Shown here: positions 23,550-32,592 of the stretch, piece by piece
Layout of the letters: each line of letters begins with the position of its first letter
Position numbering within the stretch: position 1 is the stretch's first letter
NCBI GenBank assembly: GCA_027310825.1
Contig: DAIDAC010000005.1
Location: 36,829 to 100,828 of the forward strand
Direction: 5' to 3'
Length of the DNA stretch: 64,000 nucleotides
Origin: Candidatus Micrarchaeaceae archaeon
Lineage (GTDB): Archaea; Micrarchaeota; Micrarchaeia; Micrarchaeales; Micrarchaeaceae
Position numbers and translations under genes: made by a program
Notes under the pieces: generated by a model
Database searches by the model: none
What the model was told of the DNA's origin: nothing
The model's input: only the letters and a program-made list of their open reading frames with translations

Positions 23550-25568
23550 ATGGCAGCTTCTAAAAAGGGCAAAGCTTCTGCGCCCAAGACAGTTAATGCT
23601 GCAGCGAAGCCTGCGCACGACACAAAGCCGCTCAAGAGCGTGAAGAAGACAGACGAAGTGAAGATTCCTGAAAAGCTGATCGACCAGGTTGTCGGCCAGG
23701 GCAGCGCTGTTGATATCATAAAGAAGGCAGCGAAGCAGAGGCGTCACGTCCTTCTCATCGGAAGCCCGGGAACAGGAAAGACAATGCTTGCCCAGGCAAT
23801 GGCAGAGATGCTTCCTGTGACAGAGCTCGAAGACGTCCTCGTTTACAGGAATGTCAACGACGAGAATATGCCGATAGTAAAATCTGTAAAGACATATCCG
23901 CACCAGCAGCCAGGGGAGAAGCTCGGAGACGGCCAGGGAAGGATTCTTTTGCAAAAGGAACGGATGAAGAACAGGATGGCGCTCAGCAAGGGAAGCTCGA
24001 TGATCACTCCGATCATCATGTTCATAGTAATTGTATTGATAGCACTCGCATTCAGCGGGATTATCACAGGTTATAATCTCATTGTGCTTGCTGCCGTGAT
24101 TCTTGGTGTGATGGTCTTCGGATCGGTAGCGCTTTTCACAAGCGGCCTTACAAGGCGTGTTGGGGGCGCAGGCTTCCCAGGATTCGGCGACAACAACGAG
24201 CCGAAGCTTGTTATCGACAACACTGGAATGTCGCATGCTCCGTTCGTTGATGCTACAGGAGCAAAGGCTGGAGCGCTTTTCGGAGACGTAAGGCACGATC
24301 CATTGCAAAGCGGAGGACTTGGAACTCCTGCGCACCTGAGAGTAGAGAGCGGTGCGATCCACAAGGCAAACAAAGGAGTGCTTTTTATCGACGAAATATC
24401 GCGGCTTGATCCGAAGGCGCAGCAGGATCTTCTTACTGCACTCCAGGAACACAAATTCCCGATAACAGGACAGAGCGAGATGAGCTCTGGTGCGCTTGTC
24501 AAGACTGAACCGGTTCCATGCGACTTCGTTCTTGTAGCAGCAGGAAACCTTCAAGACATACAGAACATGCATCCTGCGCTTCGCTCAAGAATACGCGGTT
24601 ATGGTTACGAAGTGTATATGGAAGACACGATATCCGATACTTCTGCTCATGAAGACAAGCTTGTCCAGTTCATTGCTCAAGAGGTAAACAAAGACGGCAA
24701 GATACCACACTTCGATATGAGTGCAATCGCTGAAATCGAAGAGGAGGCTCGCCGCAGAAGCGGAAGGAAGGGCAGGCTTACCCTTGTCCTCAGAGATCTC
24801 GGCGGACTTGTAAGAGCCGCAGGAGACTTGGCTGTCGAAAGGCACCACGATTATGTTACTGCTCAAGACGTCATCGACGCAAGAAAGCTTGCAAGCTCTA
24901 TCGAGGCACAGGTAGTCGGCCAGGCGCTCGAATACAGAAAGGACTACAGAGTATTCAGCGTGCACGGATTCAGCGTCGGCAAGGTCAACGGACTTGCAGT
25001 TGTCGGCGCATCGTCAACTGCTCCAGGCATTGTCATGCCAATCGTCGCAGAAGTCACGCCTGCAAGCTCAAGATCTGAAGGAAAGTTCATTCCGACCGGA
25101 AGGCTTGGAAAGATTGCGACTGAAGCTGTCAAGAACGTCAGCGCGATTATCAAGAAGCACCTTGGCAAGGATGTCGCTAACTACGACATGCACGTGCAGT
25201 TCGTCCAGGCTGGCGAAGGAGTAGAAGGAGACAGTGCGAGCATATCTGTTGCGATCAGTATAATATCTGCTATGGAAAACCTTCCGGTAGACCAAACCGT
25301 AGCAATGACAGGTTCGCTCTCTGTCCGCGGAGAAGTCCTTCCTGTCGGCGGAGTGACAGGCAAGGTAGAAGCTGCGATCGAGACTGGAATAAAGACAGTC
25401 GTCCTTCCGTCAAGGAACATAGATGACGTTTACATCAGCAAGGACAAGCTCAAGAAGATAAAAATAATTCCAGTAAAGACGCTCGCAGAGGTCATACAGC
25501 ATACGATAAAGCCTTCTGCTCGTCGTGACGCGATTGTGAAGGAGCTCAAGAAGTACGAGCACCATTGA
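23550..25568 (+). CDS. lonB: Membrane-bound ATP-dependent Lon protease, archaeal LonB
   Basis: LonB is the main membrane-associated AAA+ protease of archaea. The order is a Lys/Ala/Pro-rich N-terminal tail (1-35), Walker A GSPGTGKT (71-78), two transmembrane segments (about 152-170 and 176-198) inserted between Walker A and B as in all LonB, Walker B near GVLFIDEI, and the protease domain. The catalytic Ser562 lies in EGDSAS and Lys605 in GGVTGK. Their 43-residue spacing equals that of bacterial Lon. The length of 672 is normal, and top6A follows after 13 bases. Confidence 0.96.
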   Translation: MAASKKGKASAPKTVNAAAKPAHDTKPLKSVKKTDEVKIPEKLIDQVVGQGSAVDIIKKAAKQRRHVLLIGSPGTGKTMLAQAMAEMLPVTELEDVLVYRNVNDENMPIVKSVKTYPHQQPGEKLGDGQGRILLQKERMKNRMALSKGSSMITPIIMFIVIVLIALAFSGIITGYNLIVLAAVILGVMVFGSVALFTSGLTRRVGGAGFPGFGDNNEPKLVIDNTGMSHAPFVDATGAKAGALFGDVRHDPLQSGGLGTPAHLRVESGAIHKANKGVLFIDEISRLDPKAQQDLLTALQEHKFPITGQSEMSSGALVKTEPVPCDFVLVAAGNLQDIQNMHPALRSRIRGYGYEVYMEDTISDTSAHEDKLVQFIAQEVNKDGKIPHFDMSAIAEIEEEARRRSGRKGRLTLVLRDLGGLVRAAGDLAVERHHDYVTAQDVIDARKLASSIEAQVVGQALEYRKDYRVFSVHGFSVGKVNGLAVVGASSTAPGIVMPIVAEVTPASSRSEGKFIPTGRLGKIATEAVKNVSAIIKKHLGKDVANYDMHVQFVQAGEGVEGDSASISVAISIISAMENLPVDQTVAMTGSLSVRGEVLPVGGVTGKVEAAIETGIKTVVLPSRNIDDVYISKDKLKKIKIIPVKTLAEVIQHTIKPSARRDAIVKELKKYEHH

Positions 25569-25581
25569 CAGCAGTGATAAC

Positions 25582-26697
25582 ATGAAAGACGGAAAGAAAG
25601 CAGACAGCAAAGAAGTGGCGCAGCTCCTTAAGGGATTTGGGAAGGACATAGCGCGAGACATACACGCGCAAAAGAGCCCGAAGTTCAAGACAATGTCAAG
25701 GACAAAGTCGAACATCATATTCAACAAGAAGGAAGGCTACCTGACACTTGGAAAAGCGACAGAGGAAAGGAGTTTCCTCAACGTTGCGCAAACAAAGCGG
25801 TTCATGCAAACAGTTGCAATCGCATCTAAGTGCAATAAATTCCTGAGCGAGAACCTCCACACATCGATAAGAGGTCTTTTTTACCAGCTGAAGTATTCGC
25901 TTGGAGAGGACATAGACGAAAACATATTCAGCGAACAAGCGGAATCGAACCCGCTCATAGAAGATCTTGAGGCATCGCTCGGAGTGAAGAGAGAAAGCCT
26001 AAATCTTACTGCAAACAGGAAGGGTGTGCTTGCAGGCAACATGAAGGTTCTTGACAGGTATGGAGGCGAAGAGACAGAAACGAATACTGCAAAGCTGGGA
26101 AGAAGCGGATGGACGATACCAAGCGATGTCGACAATGAGATAGAATTCGTAGACGTGAAGGCGAAGTACGTGCTCGTAGTAGAGAAGGACGCGCTTTGGC
26201 AGAGGCTTAACGAAGACGGATTCTGGAAAAAAGAGAACTGCATACTCATTTCTCCCCAGGGACAGGCAGCTAGAGGAGCAAGACGCCTCATAAGAAAGCT
26301 CGCCGATAACGACCTTCCTGTTTATGTGTTCAACGATGGAGATGCATGGGGATGGTATATTTACTGGACGATCAAGACCGGAAGCATAAACCTGGCTTAT
26401 GTAGGCAGCGAGATCGCGACTCCGGAAGCCAGATTCCTTGGCGTAACTATGTCAGACCTTGAGCAGTACGACTTTTTGAAGAAGATGACGCTTAAGGCGA
26501 GCGAAGTCGACTTGAAGCGAGCGCAGGAAATGCTAGGATATCCTTGGATTAACCAGCACAAGGAGTGGGAAGAGGAGTTGAAGCTCGTTCTAAAGCTCAA
26601 GGTAAAGCTGGAGCAGGATACACTCCAAGGGCCGAGGCTCACTTTTGTCGACGAATACATAAAGGACAAGATAAAGAACAAGGAATGGCTGCCGTGA
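25582..26697 (+). CDS. top6A: DNA topoisomerase VI subunit A (Spo11-like)
   Basis: This is the cleavage subunit of the archaeal type IIB topoisomerase that relaxes and decatenates DNA. The catalytic Tyr101 lies in SIRGLFYQLKY (5Y-CAP domain). The Toprim metal residues are in VVEKDALWQRL and FNDGDAWGWYI. The C-terminus PRLTFVDEYI is typical, and the 371-residue length is normal. The partner subunit B gene, often adjacent, is not in this window; the next gene is a Nudix enzyme. Confidence 0.94.
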   Translation: MKDGKKADSKEVAQLLKGFGKDIARDIHAQKSPKFKTMSRTKSNIIFNKKEGYLTLGKATEERSFLNVAQTKRFMQTVAIASKCNKFLSENLHTSIRGLFYQLKYSLGEDIDENIFSEQAESNPLIEDLEASLGVKRESLNLTANRKGVLAGNMKVLDRYGGEETETNTAKLGRSGWTIPSDVDNEIEFVDVKAKYVLVVEKDALWQRLNEDGFWKKENCILISPQGQAARGARRLIRKLADNDLPVYVFNDGDAWGWYIYWTIKTGSINLAYVGSEIATPEARFLGVTMSDLEQYDFLKKMTLKASEVDLKRAQEMLGYPWINQHKEWEEELKLVLKLKVKLEQDTLQGPRLTFVDEYIKDKIKNKEWLP

Positions 26698-26701
26698 TTA
26701 C

Positions 26702-27208
26702 ATGGTCAGCATAGCTGAATACGAAAATTCTCTTTCAAAGCCGCTCAGGAAGGCCACACTGTGCATTCTTGTCAAGAAAGGGCACGTTCTTCTCGCAATG
26801 AAAAAACGCGGCTTCGGAGTAGGAAAGTGGAACGGCTGTGGAGGCAAGCCAAAGGACGGCGAGAGCGTTGAATCCGCAGCAATAAGAGAAACGCAGGAGG
26901 AGATCGGCGTCACCCCTACATCTATGAAGTTGGCCGCGAAGCTTGACTTTTTCTTCCCTGATGTGCCAATTGAAAAGGACTGGAACCAGCAGGTTTGGGT
27001 TTATCTTGTTGACAAATGGGCCGGAGAGCCTTCTGAAAGCGAGGAGATGAAGCCAGATTGGTTCAAGATCGAGGATATTCCCTTCGACAAGATGTGGCCT
27101 GACGACAAGCATTGGCTTCCTAAGGTTCTTTCTGGGAAATACGTGGACGGAAAATTCTCCTTTGGGAAAGACGACAAGATGATTGAGTTTTCCCTCAATG
27201 AAAAATAA
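26702..27208 (+). CDS. Nudix hydrolase resembling MTH1 (oxidised dNTP sanitation)
   Basis: A 168-residue Nudix protein. The box GGKPKDGESVESAAIRETQEEIGV is preceded by GKWNGCGGK and followed by a C-terminal WPDDKHWLP. These features resemble NUDT1/MTH1, which removes 8-oxo-dGTP and 2-hydroxy-dATP from the nucleotide pool. Together with the Ogg1-type glycosylase at 13376-14236 it would form an oxidised-guanine defence pair. It follows top6A by 4 bases, so it is co-transcribed with lonB-top6A and converges on the CpaF-like ATPase gene. Confidence 0.8.
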   Translation: MVSIAEYENSLSKPLRKATLCILVKKGHVLLAMKKRGFGVGKWNGCGGKPKDGESVESAAIRETQEEIGVTPTSMKLAAKLDFFFPDVPIEKDWNQQVWVYLVDKWAGEPSESEEMKPDWFKIEDIPFDKMWPDDKHWLPKVLSGKYVDGKFSFGKDDKMIEFSLNEK

Positions 27209-28528
27209 TTATACCTTTATCACAGGCGACAGCTGCGGAAGATCTAGTTTCTTCAGTAGCGCTTCCGGGTTGTCATAGTAGTCCTTGACTGCCTGGCTCA
27301 ACGATTTCATGTCCCTCTTTCCAAGTTTGTTGAGTTGTTCAAGTATTCTTCCCCTAATCACTTCCTCTGCGAGCACATCTGTCGGAGAAACTCCGATCAG
27401 TCTTGAGATTGTGTCTCTGTAGGCTACGCTCGGGAGTATCGGCGATGCCTGCCTTGTCTTGTAATCGTATTTGTAGATGTCTGAAAGGAGCACTTGTGTC
27501 TCTATTCCAGATAGTTCTGACATCTGCGTTACCTTCCTGACGCGCTGGCCGCTTTCGTTGAGCGGGGATATTACAAGCAATGCGTCTATGACCGGAAGGA
27601 TGTCTCTCGGAACATTCATTGGGCTGTGTTCCAATCTGTTGATCACGTCCCTAGTTGACGATGCGTGTATTGTACCCATGCATATCTTTCCTACATTCAT
27701 TGCGGCTACCATGTCGTTAGCCTCTACCCCTCTGACTTCCCCGATTATGATCATGTCGGGGCGCATACGCAGTGCATTCTTAACAAGCTCTACCATAGGA
27801 AGGTCTGCGTTGGTCTCTAGCCTTGCTGCGTTTTCCTGCGAAGAAGTGTCAAGTTCGTAAGTTTCCTCTATCGTGACTATTCTTTGGTCTGGTCTGAAAA
27901 AGGAGAACATCGCGTTGAGAAGCGTTGTTTTCCCTGCTGCCGGCACACCTCCGATGAGCAGGTTCGCCGGCCTCACCTTGAAACCGTCGGTGTAGAGCCA
28001 CAGCCTCGCAGCTATTTTGTAGTCTAGAGTCCTGTTGTTGATAAGGTCGATTATGCTGAGCGGCCGCTTCTTGAAGTTTCTTATTGTGATGTCGTATCCC
28101 AGCGGCGAAGTGATGAGGTTGCACCTGCTTCCGGTAGGAAGATGAATGTCCATGATGTTTCCTCTGTCGATTTGGTTTGTGGCATACAGCTTTAGCTTGG
28201 CAACGAATCTGTTGAGTTCCTCTCTTGTCTCGAAACGCTCGTCTAGTTTCTTTATCAGCCCGGTCTTTGTCGGGAATACAAATATTCCGGCCGTGTTGTT
28301 TACCATTATGTCTTCCACTTCTTGGCCGTCAAGAAGCTCGACTATCGGCTTGAAGTCGCTTATGTCCTTCATTATTTCTTCGACCTCTTCGCCTGTGATG
28401 TGCGGGTTGATGCCCTTTGCAGCGGATACTATAAGCTCTCGCCTCCTGTCAGGATTAGTAACCTCTACGAACTTTCCGACCATCTGCTTGAGTATGGAGT
28501 CTTCTATGTTGTAGAGTTTGTCGTTCAT
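27209..28528 (-). CDS. Type IV pilus/secretion ATPase, CpaF/VirB11-like (archaeal GspE2 group)
   Basis: Hexameric assembly ATPases of this group power archaeal pili, archaella or secretion. The N-terminal domain (about 1-140) ends in LPTGSRCNLITSPLG. Walker A is GGVPAAGKTT, followed by an Asp box around TIEETYEL, Walker B in DMIIIGEVRG and a His box near GTIHASSTRDVINRLE. The ATG at 28528 has GGTG four bases upstream; GTG six bases earlier is an alternative. No platform membrane protein (TadC/FlaJ type) is adjacent. The pilin-like gene at 45318 is a possible substrate. Confidence 0.88.
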   Translation of the reverse strand: MNDKLYNIEDSILKQMVGKFVEVTNPDRRRELIVSAAKGINPHITGEEVEEIMKDISDFKPIVELLDGQEVEDIMVNNTAGIFVFPTKTGLIKKLDERFETREELNRFVAKLKLYATNQIDRGNIMDIHLPTGSRCNLITSPLGYDITIRNFKKRPLSIIDLINNRTLDYKIAARLWLYTDGFKVRPANLLIGGVPAAGKTTLLNAMFSFFRPDQRIVTIEETYELDTSSQENAARLETNADLPMVELVKNALRMRPDMIIIGEVRGVEANDMVAAMNVGKICMGTIHASSTRDVINRLEHSPMNVPRDILPVIDALLVISPLNESGQRVRKVTQMSELSGIETQVLLSDIYKYDYKTRQASPILPSVAYRDTISRLIGVSPTDVLAEEVIRGRILEQLNKLGKRDMKSLSQAVKDYYDNPEALLKKLDLPQLSPVIKV

Positions 28529-28588
28529 CTGCACCGTATCAGCCGCTTATCAATGGAAGAAAAGCTATAAATTAGATGCACTAGGCCT

Positions 28589-29785
28589 TCAGCTTGCAGG
28601 CAGAATGGAATCGACTATGAATTGCGGCGTGTATTGCACCAGCGCTTCGTATGATTCTCCGGTTCCTATGAAAAGTATCGGTATTCCCGTTGTGTAGGCT
28701 ATCGATATTGCGTTGCCGCCCTTTGCGTCACAGTCAAGCTTTGTCAGGATTATCCCATCGATCTTCATGAATTTGTTGAATTCCTTTATCTGCTCGGAAA
28801 GCTGGTTTCCTGCTGTGCTCTCGCCGACAAAAACGATCAGGTTGGGCTGCGCCACGCGGACCATCTTCTGCATTTCATTGATCAGATTCTTGTTTGTCTC
28901 CTGACGACCTGCGCTGTCGATGAGAACTGTGTGGATTGCGTGAGCCTTCGCGTAGGCCACTGCGTCGAAAGCTATGCTTGCCGGATCGGCTCCGTATTTG
29001 CTCTTTATCACCGGCACTCCCACTTTGTTCGCGTGGTGCTCAGTCTGCTCTATCGCAGCCGCTCTGAACGTGTCGCTGGCAGATAGCACGCTTGTTATTC
29101 CTCTTTTCTTCAAATTGTAGGCGATCTTTGCCATTGTTGTCGTCTTGCCGGTTCCGTTCGGTCCCAAAAATAGAATCTTTACTGGAAGGCTGTGCTCTGC
29201 GATGCGTTTGCCCATAAGATCGTAGAGTTGGATACCCTCTCCGCTCTTTGCAAGTATTTCGAAGAGTGCTTTTCTGACTTCTCCAACAAGCGCACCCTGG
29301 ATGTTCTTCGCGTCTATCTTCGCCGTCTTCAGATTTGCCTTCAGGCTTTCCGAAAACGCGTCTGCAGTGTCATACGACACATCAGATTCAAGCAGCGATA
29401 TGTTTATTTTGTCGACGAAATCTTCTATCTCTCCTTCTTTCAATGTAATTGTGCTTGTAAGAATACTCTTGAGCTTTGTTGTGAACGAAAGATTTACTAT
29501 CTTCTCGGGCTTCTGCTCTACCTTTGGGGCAGGCGGCGCAACTTTCTTCTCTTCTTTGGCGACAGGAACAGGTTTTGTCGTCTCCACTATGGTTTCCTTT
29601 ATCCGTTTCGGCGCTTCGATCTTTGGCTGCGGCGGTGCAACTTTTTGGATCGTCGGCTGCGGAGTCGGAACTGTTTCAGGAACAGCTTCTATAGTTTCTA
29701 CCTTTCTCTCCTCTAGTTCCTTCTCTTCCTTCTTGACAAACCCCTTGACAGCCTCTGAAAGCTTTTTTCTCAGTCCTTCAAACAT
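28589..29785 (-). CDS. ftsY: Signal recognition particle receptor FtsY
   Basis: FtsY is the SRP-receptor GTPase that docks nascent membrane proteins at the membrane. Its N-terminal A region is charged and Pro-rich (residues 15-95), followed by the helical N domain and the NG GTPase with G1 GPNGTGKTTT, DTFRAAA, G3 DSAGRQ and G4 TKLD. G5-region GTGESYEALVQY matches the FtsY signature. The length of 398 is normal for FtsY with an extended A region. It ends the conserved cluster from eS19 to prefoldin on this strand. Confidence 0.95.
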   Translation of the reverse strand: MFEGLRKKLSEAVKGFVKKEEKELEERKVETIEAVPETVPTPQPTIQKVAPPQPKIEAPKRIKETIVETTKPVPVAKEEKKVAPPAPKVEQKPEKIVNLSFTTKLKSILTSTITLKEGEIEDFVDKINISLLESDVSYDTADAFSESLKANLKTAKIDAKNIQGALVGEVRKALFEILAKSGEGIQLYDLMGKRIAEHSLPVKILFLGPNGTGKTTTMAKIAYNLKKRGITSVLSASDTFRAAAIEQTEHHANKVGVPVIKSKYGADPASIAFDAVAYAKAHAIHTVLIDSAGRQETNKNLINEMQKMVRVAQPNLIVFVGESTAGNQLSEQIKEFNKFMKIDGIILTKLDCDAKGGNAISIAYTTGIPILFIGTGESYEALVQYTPQFIVDSILPAS

Positions 29786-29795
29786 AGGACCACAA

Positions 29796-30233
29796 TCAGC
29801 GTGATAATTCTTCGATCTTGTATGATATTTCCACCATCGCTTTCTCGAGCTCTGCCTTTGTCTTGCCCAGCTTGTTTATTTCTTCCGTTTCCTTCTCGAG
29901 CATCTTTGAGATGTGGGCCTTTGCCGCTGCGACTTCCTTTTCTACGAGGTAGCCTGCACCAACTCCGACCACTGCGCTCTTAGCGTCAGCGACTGTGCTC
30001 TTTATGTAGACTGCTGAGCCTACGTGCATAAGCGTGTTCTTCTTGTTCATCTGGTCTAGATGCTCAAGTGCGGTGTGCGCCTCGTCCATCTGCCTCAGGA
30101 ATTCAAGCCTGCTGTTGATGGATTGCTGAACCATTGAATACTGATTTTGATACATGTTCCTTATGTAGCTGAGCTCTTCCATAGTTCCGGCTCGCTTAAG
30201 CCCCTGATCTCCGCTCGGTTTTTTGTCGGCCAT
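29796..30233 (-). CDS. pfdA: Prefoldin alpha subunit
   Basis: Prefoldin is a jellyfish-shaped co-chaperone that hands unfolded proteins to the thermosome. This 145-residue protein has two long coiled-coil helices (about 18-62 and 100-143) linked by the beta-hairpin segment NTLMHVGSAVYIKSTVADAKSAVV, as in alpha-type subunits. It lies between eL20 and ftsY, its conserved archaeal location. Confidence 0.9.
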   Translation of the reverse strand: MADKKPSGDQGLKRAGTMEELSYIRNMYQNQYSMVQQSINSRLEFLRQMDEAHTALEHLDQMNKKNTLMHVGSAVYIKSTVADAKSAVVGVGAGYLVEKEVAAAKAHISKMLEKETEEINKLGKTKAELEKAMVEISYKIEELSR

Positions 30234-30235
30234 GT

Positions 30236-30409
30236 TTACGCCTTCTTTGCGACCTTTGAGATCGTTATTTGGAATTTGCTGAGCGCACCCTTGCTTCCCA
30301 GCCTTATCAAAGCCAGCTCCTTTGCATGCTTCTCGCTCTTCGCGTCGACTTCAAGGTTGAACGACTGGTTGTCTCCCTTGATTATTGATCCCGTGACTAT
30401 GTACTTCAT
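30236..30409 (-). CDS. rpl18a: Ribosomal protein eL20 (LX)
   Basis: A 57-residue large-subunit protein. The sequence MKYIVTGSIIKGDNQSFNLE followed by SEKHAKELALIRLGSKG is the LX/L18a pattern. The real start is ATG at 30409, because an upstream in-frame extension to 30520 overlaps aIF6 and has no family similarity. It has the usual place between aIF6 and prefoldin alpha. Confidence 0.9.
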   Translation of the reverse strand: MKYIVTGSIIKGDNQSFNLEVDAKSEKHAKELALIRLGSKGALSKFQITISKVAKKA

Positions 30410-30419
30410 GTATTTCACC

Positions 30420-31091
30420 TTAAGCGATATCCAATGCATCCATGATTCTTGCGAGCTCGTATCCTGTTGTGGTGTCGCCGGCGACAAGGCCGTTCGAGTT
30501 TGCCACCGCTGACAGGCCAACGCTCAAAGAACCGGTGTTTGCCGTGGTTCTTACAGAGTTGAAGCCGGTTAACTTGTCGATGTGATCCTTCTCCACATCT
30601 GCAGCACGGTTGTTAATCACCATGCCTTTGTTTGTCAATATGTTATTTGCACCTATGGTCTTAAATCCTCCTATCTCTGCCTTTATTACCTCTACACCAA
30701 GCACGTCCTTTATCTGCTGCATTTCGGCGTGGCTGTATTCCGGGTTGACGAGGGCAATTTTGTCGTTAGCCAGAATGTTGTTGCCGATGGCGTTGAGCCC
30801 GCTCTTGAGCACGCCTATGTTGATGCCTAGCTTCTGGGCGTTTAAATGTTCAAGCTCGTAGTCTTCTATTAGAGCAGAAATCAGAATGCCGTTCTTGTTC
30901 GCCCTGGCGAATAGCCCGATTAGCTCGGTTCCAGAAACTGTGAACTCGATAGGTTCTATTGCGAGGTTCTCCGCGATTATGCCGCGAGGTTTTTCCGGGG
31001 TTCCTCTGCCGATGAAAAGATATCTGTCGGTGACAGCAGCGAACACACCAACATAATCACTTCCTCTTATGTTGTATTTCGCTGTTCCCAT
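30420..31091 (-). CDS. eif6: Translation initiation factor aIF6
   Basis: aIF6 binds the large subunit and keeps it from joining the small subunit prematurely. The 223-residue chain shows the five-fold internal pseudo-repeat of the pentein fold, with conserved segments such as NIRGSDYVGVFA, TELIGLFARANKNGI, LVNPEYS and GLVAGDTTTGYELARI. The ATG is preceded by GTGATGGC. It is flanked by eL31 and eL20 as in most archaea. Confidence 0.95.
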   Translation of the reverse strand: MGTAKYNIRGSDYVGVFAAVTDRYLFIGRGTPEKPRGIIAENLAIEPIEFTVSGTELIGLFARANKNGILISALIEDYELEHLNAQKLGINIGVLKSGLNAIGNNILANDKIALVNPEYSHAEMQQIKDVLGVEVIKAEIGGFKTIGANNILTNKGMVINNRAADVEKDHIDKLTGFNSVRTTANTGSLSVGLSAVANSNGLVAGDTTTGYELARIMDALDIA

Positions 31092-31131
31092 GCCATCACT
31101 AAATAATAAGAAAGAAGTTTTAAATGTCTGC

Positions 31132-31551
31132 TTACTTGGCAGGTTTGGCTTCAGTCTTTGGTGTCTCTTTCTTTGCAGGAGCAGATGCTGGAGCTGCAGG
31201 TTTCGGTGCCTCTTTCTTCTCTTCCTTTTTCTCTGCCTTTGCGAAAAGCGGCTTCTTTTCCTGCTTTGCGTCCTTGACTTCAGGCTTTGCGACCTCTCCT
31301 TCCTTGAACGGGAGCACGTCTGCAGTGTCTGTTCCGATCTTCACCTTGAGCTTGACAGGCGTCATGTGCTTCAGGTAGTACTTGAATATCATCGTGTTGA
31401 GCTCTTGGCTGAACCTTATGTTCTCTTCTGGGATCTTTGTGTAGTGAGCGATTCTTTCTCGCAGGTACTTTGCGGCTTTCCTAGCACGCTTTGTCCTCGG
31501 CTGAGTCACAAGATATCTTCGTATGTTTATTGTAAGTAGTCTATCTGTCAT
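31132..31551 (-). CDS. rpl31e: Ribosomal protein eL31 with a long charged C-terminal tail
   Basis: Residues 1-85 are the eL31 core (TINIRRYLVTQPRTKRARKA, then YLRERIAHYTK), located at the tunnel exit. Residues about 88-139 are an added Lys/Glu/Ala/Pro tail not present in typical archaeal eL31 (about 85-95 residues). A similar tail occurs on eL7/L7Ae at 54120. It lies 4 bases downstream of eL39. Confidence 0.93.
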   Translation of the reverse strand: MTDRLLTINIRRYLVTQPRTKRARKAAKYLRERIAHYTKIPEENIRFSQELNTMIFKYYLKHMTPVKLKVKIGTDTADVLPFKEGEVAKPEVKDAKQEKKPLFAKAEKKEEKKEAPKPAAPASAPAKKETPKTEAKPAK

Positions 31552-31555
31552 GTGA

Positions 31556-31717
31556 TCACTCGTCCGTTATTCTCAGCTTGCTGCGCCTCCAGTTTCGTGA
31601 ATATCTGTTTTGCTGGACCCGCCCGTGCGTCCTTAGCCTTACCAGAAGCGGCAGTCTTCTCGACTGCTTAAGCTTGCGGCCAAGTCGCATTTTCTTGAGC
31701 TGTGTTTTCTTTCCCAT
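31556..31717 (-). CDS. rpl39e: Ribosomal protein eL39
   Basis: A 53-residue, strongly basic protein of the exit tunnel. The translation starts MGKKTQLKKMRLGRKLKQ and ends WRRSKLRITDE; the NWRRSKL segment is the eL39 signature. It is too short for most gene finders. The ATG at 31717 is preceded by AGTGATATT. The stop at 31556 is followed 4 bases later by the eL31 start, in the conserved eL39-eL31-aIF6 order. Confidence 0.95.
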   Translation of the reverse strand: MGKKTQLKKMRLGRKLKQSRRLPLLVRLRTHGRVQQNRYSRNWRRSKLRITDE

Positions 31718-31732
31718 AATATCACTTTTCAT

Positions 31733-32047
31733 TCACTTGTGTTTGTATTCAATCTTTGTATCTGGCTTGTATGTTACTTTCTGCAATATTGCAATCAGCT
31801 GTGCCTCGGTCAACTTTCCGGACAGCCTTTCGCTCTGTGCCAGCGAGATTACTAGGTTGACGAGCTGAACATAGAGCTCAGGGTTTGACAAACGTATGTT
31901 CATCAGCCTGTCGTAAGCAGCCGGTTCGAGGAGTTTCTGCATTATTTCCTTCCTCTGCTGCTCCATCTGTGCTCTTTGGTACTGCTCCATCAGCCGCTTC
32001 TTCAGCTTTTTCTGCTGCTGGCCTTCGGATTCTTCTTCGTAATCCAT
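31733..32047 (-). CDS. PDCD5-like DNA-binding protein
   Basis: A 104-residue helical protein of the archaeal/eukaryotic PDCD5 family (TFAR19). The pattern is an acidic/Gln N-terminus, then KEIMQKLLEPAAYDRLMNIRLSNPELY and LAQSERLSGKLTEAQLIAIL. Archaeal members bind nucleic acids or chaperonin; the precise role is unclear. It sits between eS19 and eL39 as in many archaeal genomes. Confidence 0.92.
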   Translation of the reverse strand: MDYEEESEGQQQKKLKKRLMEQYQRAQMEQQRKEIMQKLLEPAAYDRLMNIRLSNPELYVQLVNLVISLAQSERLSGKLTEAQLIAILQKVTYKPDTKIEYKHK

Positions 32048-32057
32048 TAATATGCAC

Positions 32058-32480
32058 TTACTGCTTAATGTCTCCTGAAATCTGCTTGCTCAGCTTGTCC
32101 AGGAACGACTTTCCTGCCGGTGTGATCACTCGGCCCTTCTTTGTCTTCTTAACGTAATTGAGCTGTTCGAGAGCCTGCATTGCATCTCTTATGACACTGC
32201 CCCCGGCCTTTACGTGGTGGTGCCTGTGAACTGATGTGTGCTCCTTTCTTGTTCCATATCTAGTCCTTAACGTCGAAACTCCGACTGGACCATTAACATA
32301 AACTTGTCGAAGAACAGATGCTGTTCTTACAAAGAAGAAATCTGGATCGGCAGGCGGCCTTTCTCTGTGGGCCCCGCTCTTTACGTAATCGATGTAAGCC
32401 GGCTTCTTGATCTTCTCCTTTAGCTGTTGCGCAGCTACCTTTACAAGGTCAGAGCCCTTAACGTCGAATATGTTTGCCAT
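32058..32480 (-). CDS. rps19e: Ribosomal protein eS19
   Basis: A small-subunit protein of the head domain, 140 residues. The family segments PADPDFFFVRTASVLRQVY, GVSTLRTRYG and HRHHHVKAGGSVIRDAMQ are all present. It is the first gene of the minus-strand cluster eS19-PDCD5-eL39-eL31-aIF6-eL20-prefoldin-ftsY, so its promoter should drive the cluster. Confidence 0.95.
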   Translation of the reverse strand: MANIFDVKGSDLVKVAAQQLKEKIKKPAYIDYVKSGAHRERPPADPDFFFVRTASVLRQVYVNGPVGVSTLRTRYGTRKEHTSVHRHHHVKAGGSVIRDAMQALEQLNYVKKTKKGRVITPAGKSFLDKLSKQISGDIKQ

Positions 32481-32592
32481 GTTTATACCTTTTAAAGAGA
32501 GAATGTCCTGCTTTTTCTTCTGTAAAAAGAGCCTAAAGGCACTATTATTCTAGGGGATAAGCTATTAATAGGTTGCGTTTCTTATCCCAGTT
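32481..32592. promoter_or_regulatory. Divergent promoter region, eS19 cluster and Cys-rich peptide
   Basis: The plus-strand TATA-like GCTATTAATAGG at 32561-32572 is 25 bases before the ATG at 32593. No good minus-strand TATA was found; CTTTTTACAG near 32520 is weak. A short GCCTAAAGGC hairpin at about 32530-32539 may be chance. Confidence 0.4.

Noticed and set aside
23517..24572. Minus-strand open frame of 351 codons
   Set aside because: It lies opposite lonB, which is certain. The composition (Cys, His, Arg-rich) is typical of a shadow frame.
30410..30520. N-terminal extension of eL20
   Set aside because: The extra 37 codons overlap aIF6 and do not resemble eL20; ATG 30409 fits the family.
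32529..32539. GCCTAAAGGC hairpin as a terminator
   Set aside because: The stem is only four base pairs with no following T run on either strand, so it is probably chance.
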